A DNA stretch of 64,000 bases, taken from contig ONVI01000016.1 of NCBI GenBank assembly GCA_900321275.1, positions 43,148 through 107,147 on the forward strand, given 5' to 3'. The position numbers and the translations under genes were made by a program. The DNA comes from an uncultured Eubacteriales bacterium (lineage in GTDB: Bacteria; Bacillota; Clostridia; Oscillospirales; Oscillospiraceae). Under the pieces are notes generated by a model that was not told the origin of the DNA, ran no database searches, and was given only the letters and a program-made list of their open reading frames with translations. Shown here piece after piece: positions 16,522-24,966 of the stretch (the stretch's first letter is position 1; every line of letters begins with the position of its first letter).

Positions 16522-17256
16522 ATGAACAAAGAGCTGGAAGACAAGAGACCGGAGGAGCCGGTCACGGGCGAGGAAAACGCCGTTTCGGAAGAAGCGGCGC
16601 CTGTCGACGCCGGACAGGAGGAAGAGAAGGCGGCGCGTATGAGCTGGGAAGAAATCCTGGCAGACCCGGCGTATCGGAAAAGCTACGACGCGGCGGTGCA
16701 GGGCATTGTGAAGGCGCGGCTCAAGAGCAGGGCGGAGGCCGAGGCAAGGCTGGAGCGCCTTGCGCCGGTATTGGAGGCGCTGGAGGAGGATTACGGCCTC
16801 ACAGCAGAGAGTGACGCCGGGGAGATCGCCGCGCTGCTGCGGCAGAGCGCCGGACTGCGCCGCCCGAGCGGGGAAGAGATCGAGGCGCACCTGAGCGCGA
16901 TGCTCGCAGAGGCGGAGGCGCTGCGGGAGAGCGTGCCGGATTTTGATCTGCTGCACGAGCTGGAGGATCCCGATTTCCTGCGCATGACCGCGCCGCACAG
17001 CGGGATTGCACTCGCGGACGCCTACTACGCAAGGCATCGCGCCGAGCGGGAGCGGGAGACGGCGCGGCGCAGTCTCGAGGCCGTGAGCCGAAGCCTTCAA
17101 AGCGGCGGGGCGAGACCCCGTGAGCTGCGCGAGACCACTGCGGGCGCAAGATTCGCGGCCGAGCCCGGCAGGATGAGCCGCCAGGAGCGCGAGGCTCTGA
17201 AAAAGCGCATCCTCGAAGCCAAGGCCCAGGGGCGGAAAATCGGTCCGGGGGAGTGA
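16522..17256 (+). CDS. Phage scaffold-like protein
   Basis: This 244-residue protein is charged, helical and lacks cysteines. It has an acidic N-terminus, the segment DPAYRKSYDAAVQGIVKARL and long Ala/Glu/Arg coiled-coil stretches, and ends in a basic KKRILEAKAQGRKI tail. These are the usual properties of phage scaffolding proteins, which lie just upstream of the capsid gene as here. The ATG follows AAGGAGG. A short G/C-rich hairpin (CCGGCG/CGCCGG) lies in the 66-base gap before it. Could instead be a scaffold/protease target for the Prp-like enzyme. Confidence 0.75.
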   Translation: MNKELEDKRPEEPVTGEENAVSEEAAPVDAGQEEEKAARMSWEEILADPAYRKSYDAAVQGIVKARLKSRAEAEARLERLAPVLEALEEDYGLTAESDAGEIAALLRQSAGLRRPSGEEIEAHLSAMLAEAEALRESVPDFDLLHELEDPDFLRMTAPHSGIALADAYYARHRAERERETARRSLEAVSRSLQSGGARPRELRETTAGARFAAEPGRMSRQEREALKKRILEAKAQGRKIGPGE

Positions 17257-17431
17257 AGATATGCCACCCTCTCCGAGAGAGGCGGCACGGCAGATCTCCC
17301 GCGAGACCGTGACGGAGGGAGTCCCGAACCCCTTCCGCCGCTGAAGCGGCCGGCAAGCTTTGCATGTTGCACGCTTCCCGCGCGTCAGAATGCTCCCCCA
17401 AAGAGGGAGCCTATATGGAAAGGAGATTATT

Positions 17432-18505
17432 ATGCACAACACGTATTTCAACCTTCAGCATTTCGCCGAGGCGGGGACACTGGTCAACGCCACCGGTAAT
17501 TTTGTCAACGCCGCCACCGGCGCGACGACCGCCTTTGACAGCGGCCACAGCCTGTCGGCGGAGCTCAAGGCCTTCTATGACACGGAGCTGCTGGAGAACG
17601 CGCGCACGGAGCTGTTCTATGCCCAGTTTGCCAAGCGCCAGCCCCTGCCCGCCAATCACCACGGCAGCGTGGAGTGGCGCAAGTGGAACACCTTCGACAA
17701 GGCCTCCAAGCTCACCGAGGGCGTGATCCCCACGGGGCAGAAGTTCGGCGTCACCGCTGTGACCGGCAGCATCGACCAGTACGGCACCTATACCGCCATC
17801 ACCGACAAGCTGGAGCTCAGAGCCTACGACGACGTGATCCTCGGCGCAACCGAGGAGATGGGCGCCTCCGCCGCCGAGACCCAGGAAGCCCTGATCCGTG
17901 ATGCGCTCTATACCAACACCAACGTCCTCTACTGTGACAAGATCAAGCGTGCGGACGGCAGCGTCAGCGCAACGCCCACCCAGCAGAGCGGGCTGGCGGA
18001 GGACGCGACCTATCACTGCCATCTGACCCCGGAGATGGTCAACAAGGCCGTCACTGTGATGAAAAAGAACCGCGTGCCCCGTATCGGCGGCAAGTACTAC
18101 GCGGTGATCCACCCCTCGGTGGCCCACGATCTGCGCGCCGACGAGAGCTGGATCGAGGCGCACAAGTACGCCTCCCCCGAAGAGATCTTCAACGGAGAGA
18201 TCGGCGAGCTGCACGGCGTGCGCTTCATCGAGAACGTCTTTGCCCCCGTCATCAAGGGCCAGAACGACACCATCGCCGTCTATGCCAGTTACTTCTTCGG
18301 CAAGGACAGCTTCGGCATCATCGATCCCGAGGGCGGCGCGCTGGAGATGATCATTCACGACAAGGGTGAGATCGGCGGCCCGCTGAACCAGTTTTCGACC
18401 ATCGGCTACAAGTTCGAGACCAACGGCGCGACTATCCTGTACCCGGAGAGACTGCTGCGCGTGATGAGCACTTCCAGCTTCTCCGCAAACGACGAAGCCA
18501 ACTAA
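17432..18505 (+). CDS. Major capsid protein, N4-gp56 family
   Basis: The 357-residue product starts MHNTYFNLQHFAEAG and matches the N4-gp56 capsid layout. It has GHSLSAELKAFYDTELLENA, the substrate-like LPANHHGSVEWRKWNTF segment, EGVIPTGQKFGVTAVTGSID, and the late YYAVIHPSVAHDLRAD and YASYFFGKDSFG segments. It forms the head shell. The preceding 175 bases hold no gene, only short hairpins and a repeat-like CCGAACCCCTTCCGCC tract. AAAGGAGATT precedes the ATG. An upstream in-frame start at 17360 would add an unrelated tail and is rejected. Confidence 0.9.
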   Translation: MHNTYFNLQHFAEAGTLVNATGNFVNAATGATTAFDSGHSLSAELKAFYDTELLENARTELFYAQFAKRQPLPANHHGSVEWRKWNTFDKASKLTEGVIPTGQKFGVTAVTGSIDQYGTYTAITDKLELRAYDDVILGATEEMGASAAETQEALIRDALYTNTNVLYCDKIKRADGSVSATPTQQSGLAEDATYHCHLTPEMVNKAVTVMKKNRVPRIGGKYYAVIHPSVAHDLRADESWIEAHKYASPEEIFNGEIGELHGVRFIENVFAPVIKGQNDTIAVYASYFFGKDSFGIIDPEGGALEMIIHDKGEIGGPLNQFSTIGYKFETNGATILYPERLLRVMSTSSFSANDEAN

Positions 18506-18518
18506 GGAGGGACAGACA

Positions 18519-18728
18519 ATGGAAGAGAAGAGAACCGAAGTATTTATCCCCAGAGGCGCCGACCGTGAGGACCCCAACCTTTTTGTCGGCATCAACGGCG
18601 TCAACTATCTGCTGCCCCGGGGCAAGAAGTCCATGGTGCCCCAGGCGGTCGCCGCGGAGATCGCAAGGGGCGAGCTTGCCGCCGAACGCTTCTATGAGAG
18701 CGTCGACGGTCTGAAGCAGAGCGTGTAA
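18519..18728 (+). CDS. Small phage protein after the capsid gene
   Basis: A 69-residue protein begins MEEKRTEVFIPRGADREDPN and contains NLFVGINGVNYLLPRGKKSM and an Ala/Arg helix at its C-terminus. AAGGAGGGAC precedes the ATG, only 13 bases after the capsid stop, so it is translated in the same operon. Proteins of this kind, with FVGINGxxYxxPRGK, accompany N4-gp56 capsids in gut phages and may be a minor head or decoration component. This role is inference. Confidence 0.7.
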   Translation: MEEKRTEVFIPRGADREDPNLFVGINGVNYLLPRGKKSMVPQAVAAEIARGELAAERFYESVDGLKQSV

Positions 18729-18734
18729 TTTTTG

Positions 18735-18899
18735 AATGCGAAAACCTGACGAAAGCTGCTGATTCGCAGCGGCATGTTTTCCGCCGTGCATCGTTATCCG
18801 AGGCGGGAAATACACAAAGTATTCCTCCGCCTCGGCTGCCTTGCCTGACGAAAAACATGCTCGCTGCTCGGTCAGTCATTTTCATCAGTTTTCCGCATA
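18735..18899 (+). repeat. Structured repeat B, copy 2, inside the prophage
   Basis: An outer ATGCG(G)AAAAC inverted repeat bounds the element. A stem GCATGTTTT/AAAACATGC (18772-18780 with 18852-18860) encloses CGCCGTGCATCGTTATC, stem CCGAGGCGG/CCGCCTCGG, hairpin AATAC-ACAAA-GTATT and CTGCCTTGCCTGAC. The unpaired segments match copy 1 (3115-3197) at most positions; the paired ones do not match but still pair. It fills the 221-base gap between two phage head genes. Confidence 0.75.
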
Positions 18900-18949
18900 A
18901 GAGCGCGCATCCGGGGAACTGTCCCCGGGTGCGCAGAGAGGGCAGTAAT

Positions 18950-19318
18950 ATGAAAGCAATGGACATCATCGAGCGGCTGGATCTGCTGGAGCCGAACGAC
19001 TATTCGCCGGAGCAGAAGCTGCGCTGGCTCAATACCCTCGACGGGAAAATCTACCGGGAGGTCATCCAGACGCATGAGGACGTATGGACGCTGTTCCCGG
19101 ACAGCTATGTCAGCGGTGAGGAAGAGCTGCTTGTCGGCGAGCCCTACGGAGAGGATCTGTATTACTACTACCTGCAGGCCATGGTCGCGGCGGAGAACGG
19201 GGAGACCCAGCGCTACAACAAGCGCATGACGCTCTTCAACAGCGCCTGGCAGGGCTGGGTCAACTGGTATAACCGCAGCCACATGCCCCACAAGCAGGGC
19301 GCGGGCTTTCGCTTTTAG
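18950..19318 (+). CDS. Putative phage head-tail connector/adaptor protein
   Basis: This 122-residue protein begins MKAMDIIERLDLLEPNDYSP, then EQKLRWLNTLDGKIYREVIQ, a conserved start I associate with phage neck proteins placed after the capsid genes. The C-terminus holds YYYYLQAMVAAENGETQRYN and a Trp-rich end. Its position between capsid and the gp10-like tail gene fits a connector or gp4-like adaptor. GAGAGGGCAG lies upstream of the ATG at 18950; the in-frame start at 18857 lies in the repeat and is rejected. Confidence 0.7.
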   Translation: MKAMDIIERLDLLEPNDYSPEQKLRWLNTLDGKIYREVIQTHEDVWTLFPDSYVSGEEELLVGEPYGEDLYYYYLQAMVAAENGETQRYNKRMTLFNSAWQGWVNWYNRSHMPHKQGAGFRF

Positions 19319-19329
19319 GAGGTGAGACG

Positions 19330-21081
19330 ATGGCGCTGCTGCCAAAGCTTCAAAATGAATACGCCGAGCGCGTCGTGACCGACGTGTTCGCGGGCTATCG
19401 GCACAAGGCAAGAATCGGCGAGGGCGAGTTTTACGACACGAAGAATCTGACGAGCGCCTATTACCCGCTGCTGGGAAACCGGAAAAAGCGCGCCCGCGTG
19501 AGAGGCATGAAGAATCCCGGCGGGCTGCTGGCCAAGGAGAAGCTGGCCTTTGTGGAGGACGGAACGCTCTGGTATGACGGCAGGGAGACGGCGCTGACCG
19601 ATCTCACGCCCGGAGAGAAGCAGCTTGTGAGCATGGGCGCGACCATCGTCGTCTTCCCGGATAAAATGTATTACAACACCGCCGATCCTTCGGACTATGG
19701 AAGCCTGGAGGCTGAGTACAGCGCGGCGGGCGCGGTGGAATACAGCCTCTGCCGCGAGGACGGGACAGTCTATCCCGCGCCCGCCCTTGCGGAGACCGCG
19801 CCGGATTCGCCGAACGACGGCGCGCTGTGGATCGATGCCTCCGGCAGCACGCGCACGCTGCGGCAGTGGAGCGCGGCGCTGGGAGAGTGGAGCGAGATCC
19901 CGACGGCATACACACGCCTGCGCTTTATCTCCGAAGGGGAACTGCCGCGGCTGTTTCACAAGTATGACGGCATCAGCATCTCCGGCGCGGCGGTGGAGAT
20001 GTGCGGCGGTGACCACGTAATCTATGCCATCGGGGGCGGCGCGGGAGAGCTCGACTATATCGTGGTGGCGGGACTTCTGGATCGGGCAGTCACGCAGACG
20101 GAAGGCACGGTGAAGCTCGCGCGGAGGGTGCCGGATCTGGACTATGTGATCGAGTGCAAAAACCGTCTCTGGGGCTGCCGCTATGGGACAAGCGAAGGGA
20201 AGAATCTCAACGAGATCTACTGCAGCGCGCTGGGCGATTTCAAAAACTGGCGGCAATACATGGGACTGTCGACGGACAGCTGGACGGCCTCGGTCGGCTC
20301 CGACGGACCGTGGACGGGCGCGGTGAACTATCTGGGCTATCCGATGTTCTTCAAGGAAAACCGCATCCACCGCGTCTCCGTCTCCGGCAGCGGCGCGCAC
20401 CAGATCACGGAGACGGTCTGCCGCGGGGTGCAGGAGGGCTGCGGCGGGAGCTTGCAGGTGGTCAACGAGACGCTGATCTACAAGAGCCGGGCGGATATCT
20501 GCGCGTACCAGGGCAGCTTTCCCGAGAGCATCAGCGACGCGCTGGGCGACGAGCACTATGACGCGGCGACGGCAGGCGTACTGGGGGAGCGCTACTACAT
20601 CTCCATGCGCGATTCCGGGGGAGAATGGAATCTCTTCGTCTACGACATCCGCCGCAATCTTTGGCTGCGGGAGGACGAGCTGCATGCGGTGCGCTTTGCC
20701 GCGCTGGGGGATGAGCTGTACTGCCTGACGCCCGACGCACTGCTCACCCTGGCGGGAAGTGTGGGGACGCCCGAGCCCTTCGTCTCCTGGGAGGCGGAGA
20801 CGGGGATGCTGTACTACCAGTACCCGGACCGCAAATACCTCTCCCGCTTCAATCTCCGGCTTTATATGGAGGAGGGCGCGCAGATCGACGTTTACCTCAT
20901 GTACGACTCTGACGGAGAGTGGGTGAGGCAGGGGCGCATCCGGATGAAGGGAACCCGCACCGTCACCCTGCCCGTACGCCCGCGGCGCTGCGATCACATG
21001 CGCATGAAGCTGGTCGGCCGGGGCGAGGTGCGGCTCTATTCCATCGCAAAAATCCTGACGATGGGAAGTGACGTGGGATGA
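19330..21081 (+). CDS. P22 gp10-like tail/packaged-DNA stabilisation protein
   Basis: The 583-residue protein is beta-strand rich, with many short Gly/Asp/Trp turns, for example ECKNRLWGCRYG, SALGDFKNWRQY, YLGYPMFFKENRIHRVS and QVVNETLIYKSRADICAYQG. This pattern is typical of gp10-like beta-propeller tail hub proteins in P22-like podoviruses, which close the portal after packaging. It follows the connector by 11 bases with an AGGAGG ribosome binding site. No tail tube or tape measure follows, which supports a short-tailed virion. Fold assignment is by pattern, so moderate. Confidence 0.7.
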   Translation: MALLPKLQNEYAERVVTDVFAGYRHKARIGEGEFYDTKNLTSAYYPLLGNRKKRARVRGMKNPGGLLAKEKLAFVEDGTLWYDGRETALTDLTPGEKQLVSMGATIVVFPDKMYYNTADPSDYGSLEAEYSAAGAVEYSLCREDGTVYPAPALAETAPDSPNDGALWIDASGSTRTLRQWSAALGEWSEIPTAYTRLRFISEGELPRLFHKYDGISISGAAVEMCGGDHVIYAIGGGAGELDYIVVAGLLDRAVTQTEGTVKLARRVPDLDYVIECKNRLWGCRYGTSEGKNLNEIYCSALGDFKNWRQYMGLSTDSWTASVGSDGPWTGAVNYLGYPMFFKENRIHRVSVSGSGAHQITETVCRGVQEGCGGSLQVVNETLIYKSRADICAYQGSFPESISDALGDEHYDAATAGVLGERYYISMRDSGGEWNLFVYDIRRNLWLREDELHAVRFAALGDELYCLTPDALLTLAGSVGTPEPFVSWEAETGMLYYQYPDRKYLSRFNLRLYMEEGAQIDVYLMYDSDGEWVRQGRIRMKGTRTVTLPVRPRRCDHMRMKLVGRGEVRLYSIAKILTMGSDVG

Positions 21082-21191
21082 TCGAACTGCCGCCCATCCT
21101 CAGCGGAGACGAGAAACAGCAAATCAAGCAGCTGCGGGACTATCTTGTGAGACTTGTCCTGCAGCTTGACGAGGAGGAAAAACATGATTGA
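21078..21191 (+). CDS. Small phage protein, 37 residues
   Basis: The frame MIELPPILSGDEKQQIKQLR... codes for 37 residues with a helical, charged middle (DYLVRLVLQLDEEEK). It overlaps the stop of the gp10-like gene by four bases (ATGA) and overlaps the next gene by eight bases. The overlaps and the conserved-looking helix argue for a real gene, perhaps a coiled-coil linker between tail and fibre. It is too short for family assignment. Confidence 0.55.
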   Translation: MIELPPILSGDEKQQIKQLRDYLVRLVLQLDEEEKHD

Positions 21192-22419
21192 GCTATACAT
21201 CAGCGGTCAGAGCCTGCGGATCTATACGCCGGTCATCGCGGCGGACACGCTGAACTATCTGACGGTACAGGCTTATTTCCTCAACGACGACTGGGAGGGC
21301 TATACCCGCTGGGTGCATTTCCGAAAGGGCAACAGTCTCGGAACGGAGGTTTTTGATCTCCTTCTGGACGGAAACAACAGCATCACCGAGGACAAGGGGC
21401 TCAACCTCAGCGTGGGGGAATGGACCGTCTATCTCAGCGGCAACCGCGAGGGCTCGCGCCTGACCACTGCGCCGGTCATCATCACGGTGAAGGAATCGGG
21501 CCTGGTGGACGCGCCCCTGCACGCCCTGCCGCTGAGCGTGGCGGAACAGATCGCAAACGATGCTGCCGCGGCGCTGGCCTGCGCGCGGGAGGTTAAGGCA
21601 GCCGCGCTGGCAGGGGACTTCGACGGCAAGGACGGAACCAGCTTCGTTATTGAAGGCTTCTTCGATACGCCCGAAGCGCTTGCGGAGGGCGTGCCGTCGC
21701 CGACTGCGGGGCAGGCCTGCGGCGTAGGGACGGAGGCGCCTTATGAAGTCTATATCTGGGACGGCGTCAACCGTCAGTGGAAAAACAATGGGACGATACA
21801 GGGCGCAAAGGGCAGCACAGGCGATCCCGGGGCAACCTTCCGGCCGAGCGTCGATGCCGACGGCAATATCTCCTGGACAAACGACGGGGGTCTGCTCAAT
21901 CCTGCCACGCAGAATATCCGCGGCCCGGCCGGACAAGACGGCGAGAGAGGGCCGGCGGGGGCCAGCGCCTATGACGCAGCGGTGGACGCGGGTTATCAGG
22001 GCACGGAGGCGACCTTCAATACGGCACTGGCGGCAATGCCCTATCACAACGCCCGGCACTTGCCAGGCGGTGCGGATCCAATCGTCATCCAGACCGATAA
22101 TCTGGAAAACGGAGCAGTTACGGCCGCAAAGCTCTCTTCCGGCGCGGTGAGCACGATATTGAACGGAAATCTCCCCCCTACGGGCTGGAACGGCGCGGAG
22201 GCGCCTTACAGCCAGTCGATCTTTCTGACCGGAATGCGCGCGAGCGATACGCCGTTTGTGGATGTAATCCTCAGCGGTTCATTCGCGACGGATAAAAAGA
22301 GGGTGGAGGAATTCGGGAAGGTCTACCGCGTCGTCACCTTCGACGGAACGATCACCGCGTACGCGATGAACAAACCGACCGTCGCGCTGCCGCTCCGATT
22401 CTTTTGCATAAGGAAGTGA
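21184..22419 (+). CDS. Phage tail fibre/appendage protein with collagen-like segment
   Basis: The 411-residue protein starts MIELYISGQSLRIYTPVIAA, an immunoglobulin-like N-terminal domain of about 120 residues that also occurs in BppU-type baseplate proteins. An Ala-rich helix follows (LSVAEQIANDAAAALACARE). Then come Gly-X-Y stretches GAKGSTGDPG and GPAGQDGERGPAG, and a C-terminal beta domain. The collagen-like part would trimerise the fibre. GAGGAGG lies upstream of the ATG. First in a run of seven fibre-region genes. Confidence 0.78.
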   Translation: MIELYISGQSLRIYTPVIAADTLNYLTVQAYFLNDDWEGYTRWVHFRKGNSLGTEVFDLLLDGNNSITEDKGLNLSVGEWTVYLSGNREGSRLTTAPVIITVKESGLVDAPLHALPLSVAEQIANDAAAALACAREVKAAALAGDFDGKDGTSFVIEGFFDTPEALAEGVPSPTAGQACGVGTEAPYEVYIWDGVNRQWKNNGTIQGAKGSTGDPGATFRPSVDADGNISWTNDGGLLNPATQNIRGPAGQDGERGPAGASAYDAAVDAGYQGTEATFNTALAAMPYHNARHLPGGADPIVIQTDNLENGAVTAAKLSSGAVSTILNGNLPPTGWNGAEAPYSQSIFLTGMRASDTPFVDVILSGSFATDKKRVEEFGKVYRVVTFDGTITAYAMNKPTVALPLRFFCIRK

Positions 22420-22423
22420 AGCA

Positions 22424-23110
22424 ATGGGAGAAGGAATACTCTGTAAAAAGGGCAGTATACTGACGCAGACCGCAGTGAGCGATTACGCGCTGATCTGCGC
22501 CAAATACCCCACGGGGAGCAGCTGCGCCTGTTCCAAAGGCAGCGAGAGCTTTACGGCGGAGGGCGGGACGGGACTTGCCGCCTTCGCGGTCACCGGAAGC
22601 GGCGTATGGACGGTGACGATCAGCGACGGGATGCGGACAAAAAGCGGCAGCGTGACAATCTCTGCCGCCGGAGAAGTCAAAACGATACAGCTGAGCTACC
22701 CGTCCGATCCCGTCGTGAGTGAGGAAGGGGTGCTACTGTCGGCGCAGAACGGCCTGGCAAACGGTTACAGCCTCGGCGGCAACGCCAGCATGAACGGAAA
22801 CGCGATCCGGGAGCGTGACGGAGGCGGCTTTTGGCTCAGACCGGCGGTCAACCTGAGCGGCTATTCCACCCTCTCCGTGAGCGGTTACCTGCGCAGTGCC
22901 AAATATGGCCAAAGCAGGATCTGCGTGGGTTCAAGCAGCGAAAGCGTCTTTGACATCGCGAAGACGCCGGAGCTGTACGCCATGTGGCAGGGCGTCTTTG
23001 ATACGCTGTACACCGTAACGCTGAATGTCGCGTCACTAAACGGAGCGTACTATATCGGCGCTACCTCTGTGGGAAACAATCTGGAGATCACCGGGATCGT
23101 GCTGTCATAA
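22424..23110 (+). CDS. Phage tail appendage protein, unrecognised
   Basis: A 228-residue, beta-rich protein beginning MGEGILCKKGSILTQTAVSD. The first 95 residues look like an Ig-like or PEGA-like domain (FAVTGSGVWTVTISDGMRTK, SGSVTISAAGEVKTIQLSYP), and the rest like a carbohydrate-binding beta sandwich. It follows the collagen-like fibre by four bases and precedes further fibre genes, so an accessory receptor-binding role is likely. No catalytic motif was found. Confidence 0.65.
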   Translation: MGEGILCKKGSILTQTAVSDYALICAKYPTGSSCACSKGSESFTAEGGTGLAAFAVTGSGVWTVTISDGMRTKSGSVTISAAGEVKTIQLSYPSDPVVSEEGVLLSAQNGLANGYSLGGNASMNGNAIRERDGGGFWLRPAVNLSGYSTLSVSGYLRSAKYGQSRICVGSSSESVFDIAKTPELYAMWQGVFDTLYTVTLNVASLNGAYYIGATSVGNNLEITGIVLS

Positions 23111-23122
23111 GGAGGCTTGCGT

Positions 23123-23428
23123 ATGATCAATGCGGTAAGAAGAGAGCCTTTCGTGCTCGATATCGTTTTCGACAGGGACGCGAATGCCCTGCAGGATTTT
23201 ACGCTGAGCTTCCGGCAGCGAGGACAGATGATTATCAGAAAAACGCGGAAGGACGCGGAAATCACAGAAAACGGCCTGCGTGCATGCGTTGCGCTCTCCG
23301 GGGCGGAGACGGCGCTGTTTGAGGCGTGGGACCCGGTCTATGCGCAGGTCTGCGCCGTCCTGGCGGATGGGCAGGAGCTGCACAGTGAAACGGCGGAGAT
23401 CAGCGTCGCGGACGTTCTGGATGCATAG
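23123..23428 (+). CDS. Small phage tail-region protein
   Basis: The 101-residue product begins MINAVRREPFVLDIVFDRDA and ends with a beta-rich segment (YAQVCAVLADGQELHSETAE). It resembles the small N-terminal Ig-like modules that attach fibres to phage baseplates, such as the BppU N-domain, but a family was not confirmed. AAGGAGGC sits eight bases upstream of the ATG at 23123; a TTG at 23117 is less likely. It lies between two appendage genes. Confidence 0.6.
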   Translation: MINAVRREPFVLDIVFDRDANALQDFTLSFRQRGQMIIRKTRKDAEITENGLRACVALSGAETALFEAWDPVYAQVCAVLADGQELHSETAEISVADVLDA

Positions 23429-23439
23429 GGGGATACGTT

Positions 23440-24363
23440 ATGAGCATCAGACTGGAAGCGCGAAACAAGGGGACAATCAGGATTGATATGGACAATGCCT
23501 CCCTCGCGGCAAAATACGCGAGGGAGGCGGAGACAGCGGAAAGAGCCGCCGGGATCAGCGCGGCGAATGCCGCGAGCGCCGCGCAACAGGCGGAGTTGGC
23601 CTCCCTTGGCGCGGCCCGCGCGGCAGCGGAAGCCCGGGAGGCGGCCATTCATCCGCCCCAACTGGGAGAGAACGGCAGATGGTTGGTCTGGAATCAGAAC
23701 GGCGCATGTTATGTAGATTCGGGCGTGTCCGGCAAAGGGGAAAAGGGTGAAGACGGTTTTTCCCCTGCTGTGTCGGTCGTCAGAATTGCAGGCGGGCACC
23801 GCGTAACCATCACGGACGCCGTTGGTGATCATGTGTTTGACGTGATGGACGGCAGCGGCGGCTCGGCGGCGCCGGAGCCCGGAGAGGAAGCCTTATTCGT
23901 TATGAACGAAAACGGGGCCCATTTTTCCATCCCCGCCGGCGAGGGATCGGACGGAGATATTGTCATCCTCGACGGAGACGACGGCACCTGGCATCTGGAA
24001 TCCGGAGCGGGAGCGGTGCTTGACATCGGCGTCACCGATGGAGACGACGGAGAATGGCATATCTCCAGACCGGGAATGGCAGCCGACCTTGAAGAGGCGG
24101 ATGTCTTCTATGGGCTGCCTCCCGGCGGTACGGACGGGCAGTGGCTCGTGAAAGACTCGACCGCAGAGGGCGGCGCGAGGTGGGCCGATCTCCCGGTATT
24201 TGAGCCGACAGCGGGCGCGTGGAGCGTGACGCCGCTCGTCGAAGCGGAAACCACGCTCCACACGGCGGGCAACTATCTCGACAGAGATATTGTCGTAGAA
24301 GCAATCCCTTACGCGGAAGTCTCAAACATTTCAGGCGGCATGACCGCAACAATTGGAGGTTAA
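23440..24363 (+). CDS. Phage tail fibre protein with coiled-coil and repeat C-terminus
   Basis: The 307-residue protein starts MSIRLEARNKGTIRIDMDNA, then an Ala-rich coiled coil (about 20-70). A series of short beta repeats follows: GKGEKGEDGFSP, NGAHFSIPAGEGSDGDIV, DGDDGTWHLESGAGA, DGDDGEWHISRPG. Its last 35 residues (TAGNYLDRDIVVEAIPYAEV...) echo the end of the next gene, so it shares a module with its neighbour. GGGGGAT precedes the ATG. Likely a trimeric fibre shaft. Confidence 0.7.
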   Translation: MSIRLEARNKGTIRIDMDNASLAAKYAREAETAERAAGISAANAASAAQQAELASLGAARAAAEAREAAIHPPQLGENGRWLVWNQNGACYVDSGVSGKGEKGEDGFSPAVSVVRIAGGHRVTITDAVGDHVFDVMDGSGGSAAPEPGEEALFVMNENGAHFSIPAGEGSDGDIVILDGDDGTWHLESGAGAVLDIGVTDGDDGEWHISRPGMAADLEEADVFYGLPPGGTDGQWLVKDSTAEGGARWADLPVFEPTAGAWSVTPLVEAETTLHTAGNYLDRDIVVEAIPYAEVSNISGGMTATIGG

Positions 24364-24367
24364 TATT

Positions 24368-24955
24368 ATGGCAAACAATCAGTACATCAACAAGGTTATC
24401 TATGGCGGCGATACCCTGATCGACCTGACCGGAGACGATGTTGCGGCAAGCGACGTCCTGAGCGGCAAGAAGTTCCATCTTCCCAGCGGCGAGCCGGGAA
24501 CCGGCACCTGCCCCTATGACGCGGACACGTCCGACGCCACGGCTGTCGCGGCTGAGATTCTGGCGACCAAGACGGCCTACAAGAACGGAAGCAAGCTGAC
24601 CGGCACCATGCCCAACAACGGCGCGGTAGCAGGCACGATCTCCACCAAGGCCGGGCAGTACACCGTCCCGCAGGGCTACCACGACGGCAGCGGCAAGGTC
24701 AGCATCAGCTCCACAGAGCAGGCCAAGATCATCGCCGGGAACATCAAATCCGGCGTCCAGATCCTCGGCGTCACCGGCAGCTACACCGGCGAGGCGATCT
24801 CCGCGCAGGCCAAGACCGCTACGCCGACCACGACGCAGCAGACCATTCTCCCCGACACGGGCTATGACTATCTGTCTCAGGTTACTGTGGCGGCGATCCC
24901 GTACACGGAGACTGACAATACCGCCGGAGGGAAGACTGTCACCATCGCGGCGTAA
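24368..24955 (+). CDS. Phage tail fibre-like protein, duplicate module copy 1
   Basis: This 195-residue protein begins MANNQYINKVIYGGDTLIDL and contains VLSGKKFHLPSG. The next gene begins the same way with only a few changes over 40 residues, so these two are tandem paralogues. Later segments such as TGTMPNNGAVAGTISTKAGQ and GVQILGVTGSYTGEA are repeats commonly seen in short phage fibres. It is read 5 bases after the previous gene with GGAGG upstream. Role inferred as receptor-binding or spacer. Confidence 0.68.
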   Translation: MANNQYINKVIYGGDTLIDLTGDDVAASDVLSGKKFHLPSGEPGTGTCPYDADTSDATAVAAEILATKTAYKNGSKLTGTMPNNGAVAGTISTKAGQYTVPQGYHDGSGKVSISSTEQAKIIAGNIKSGVQILGVTGSYTGEAISAQAKTATPTTTQQTILPDTGYDYLSQVTVAAIPYTETDNTAGGKTVTIAA

Positions 24956-24966
24956 GGGGGCCCGTT

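Noticed and set aside
15379-17451. Open frame of 690 codons antisense to phage head genes
   Set aside because: It crosses several phage genes and their ribosome sites; the product is low-complexity Arg/Leu/Ala.
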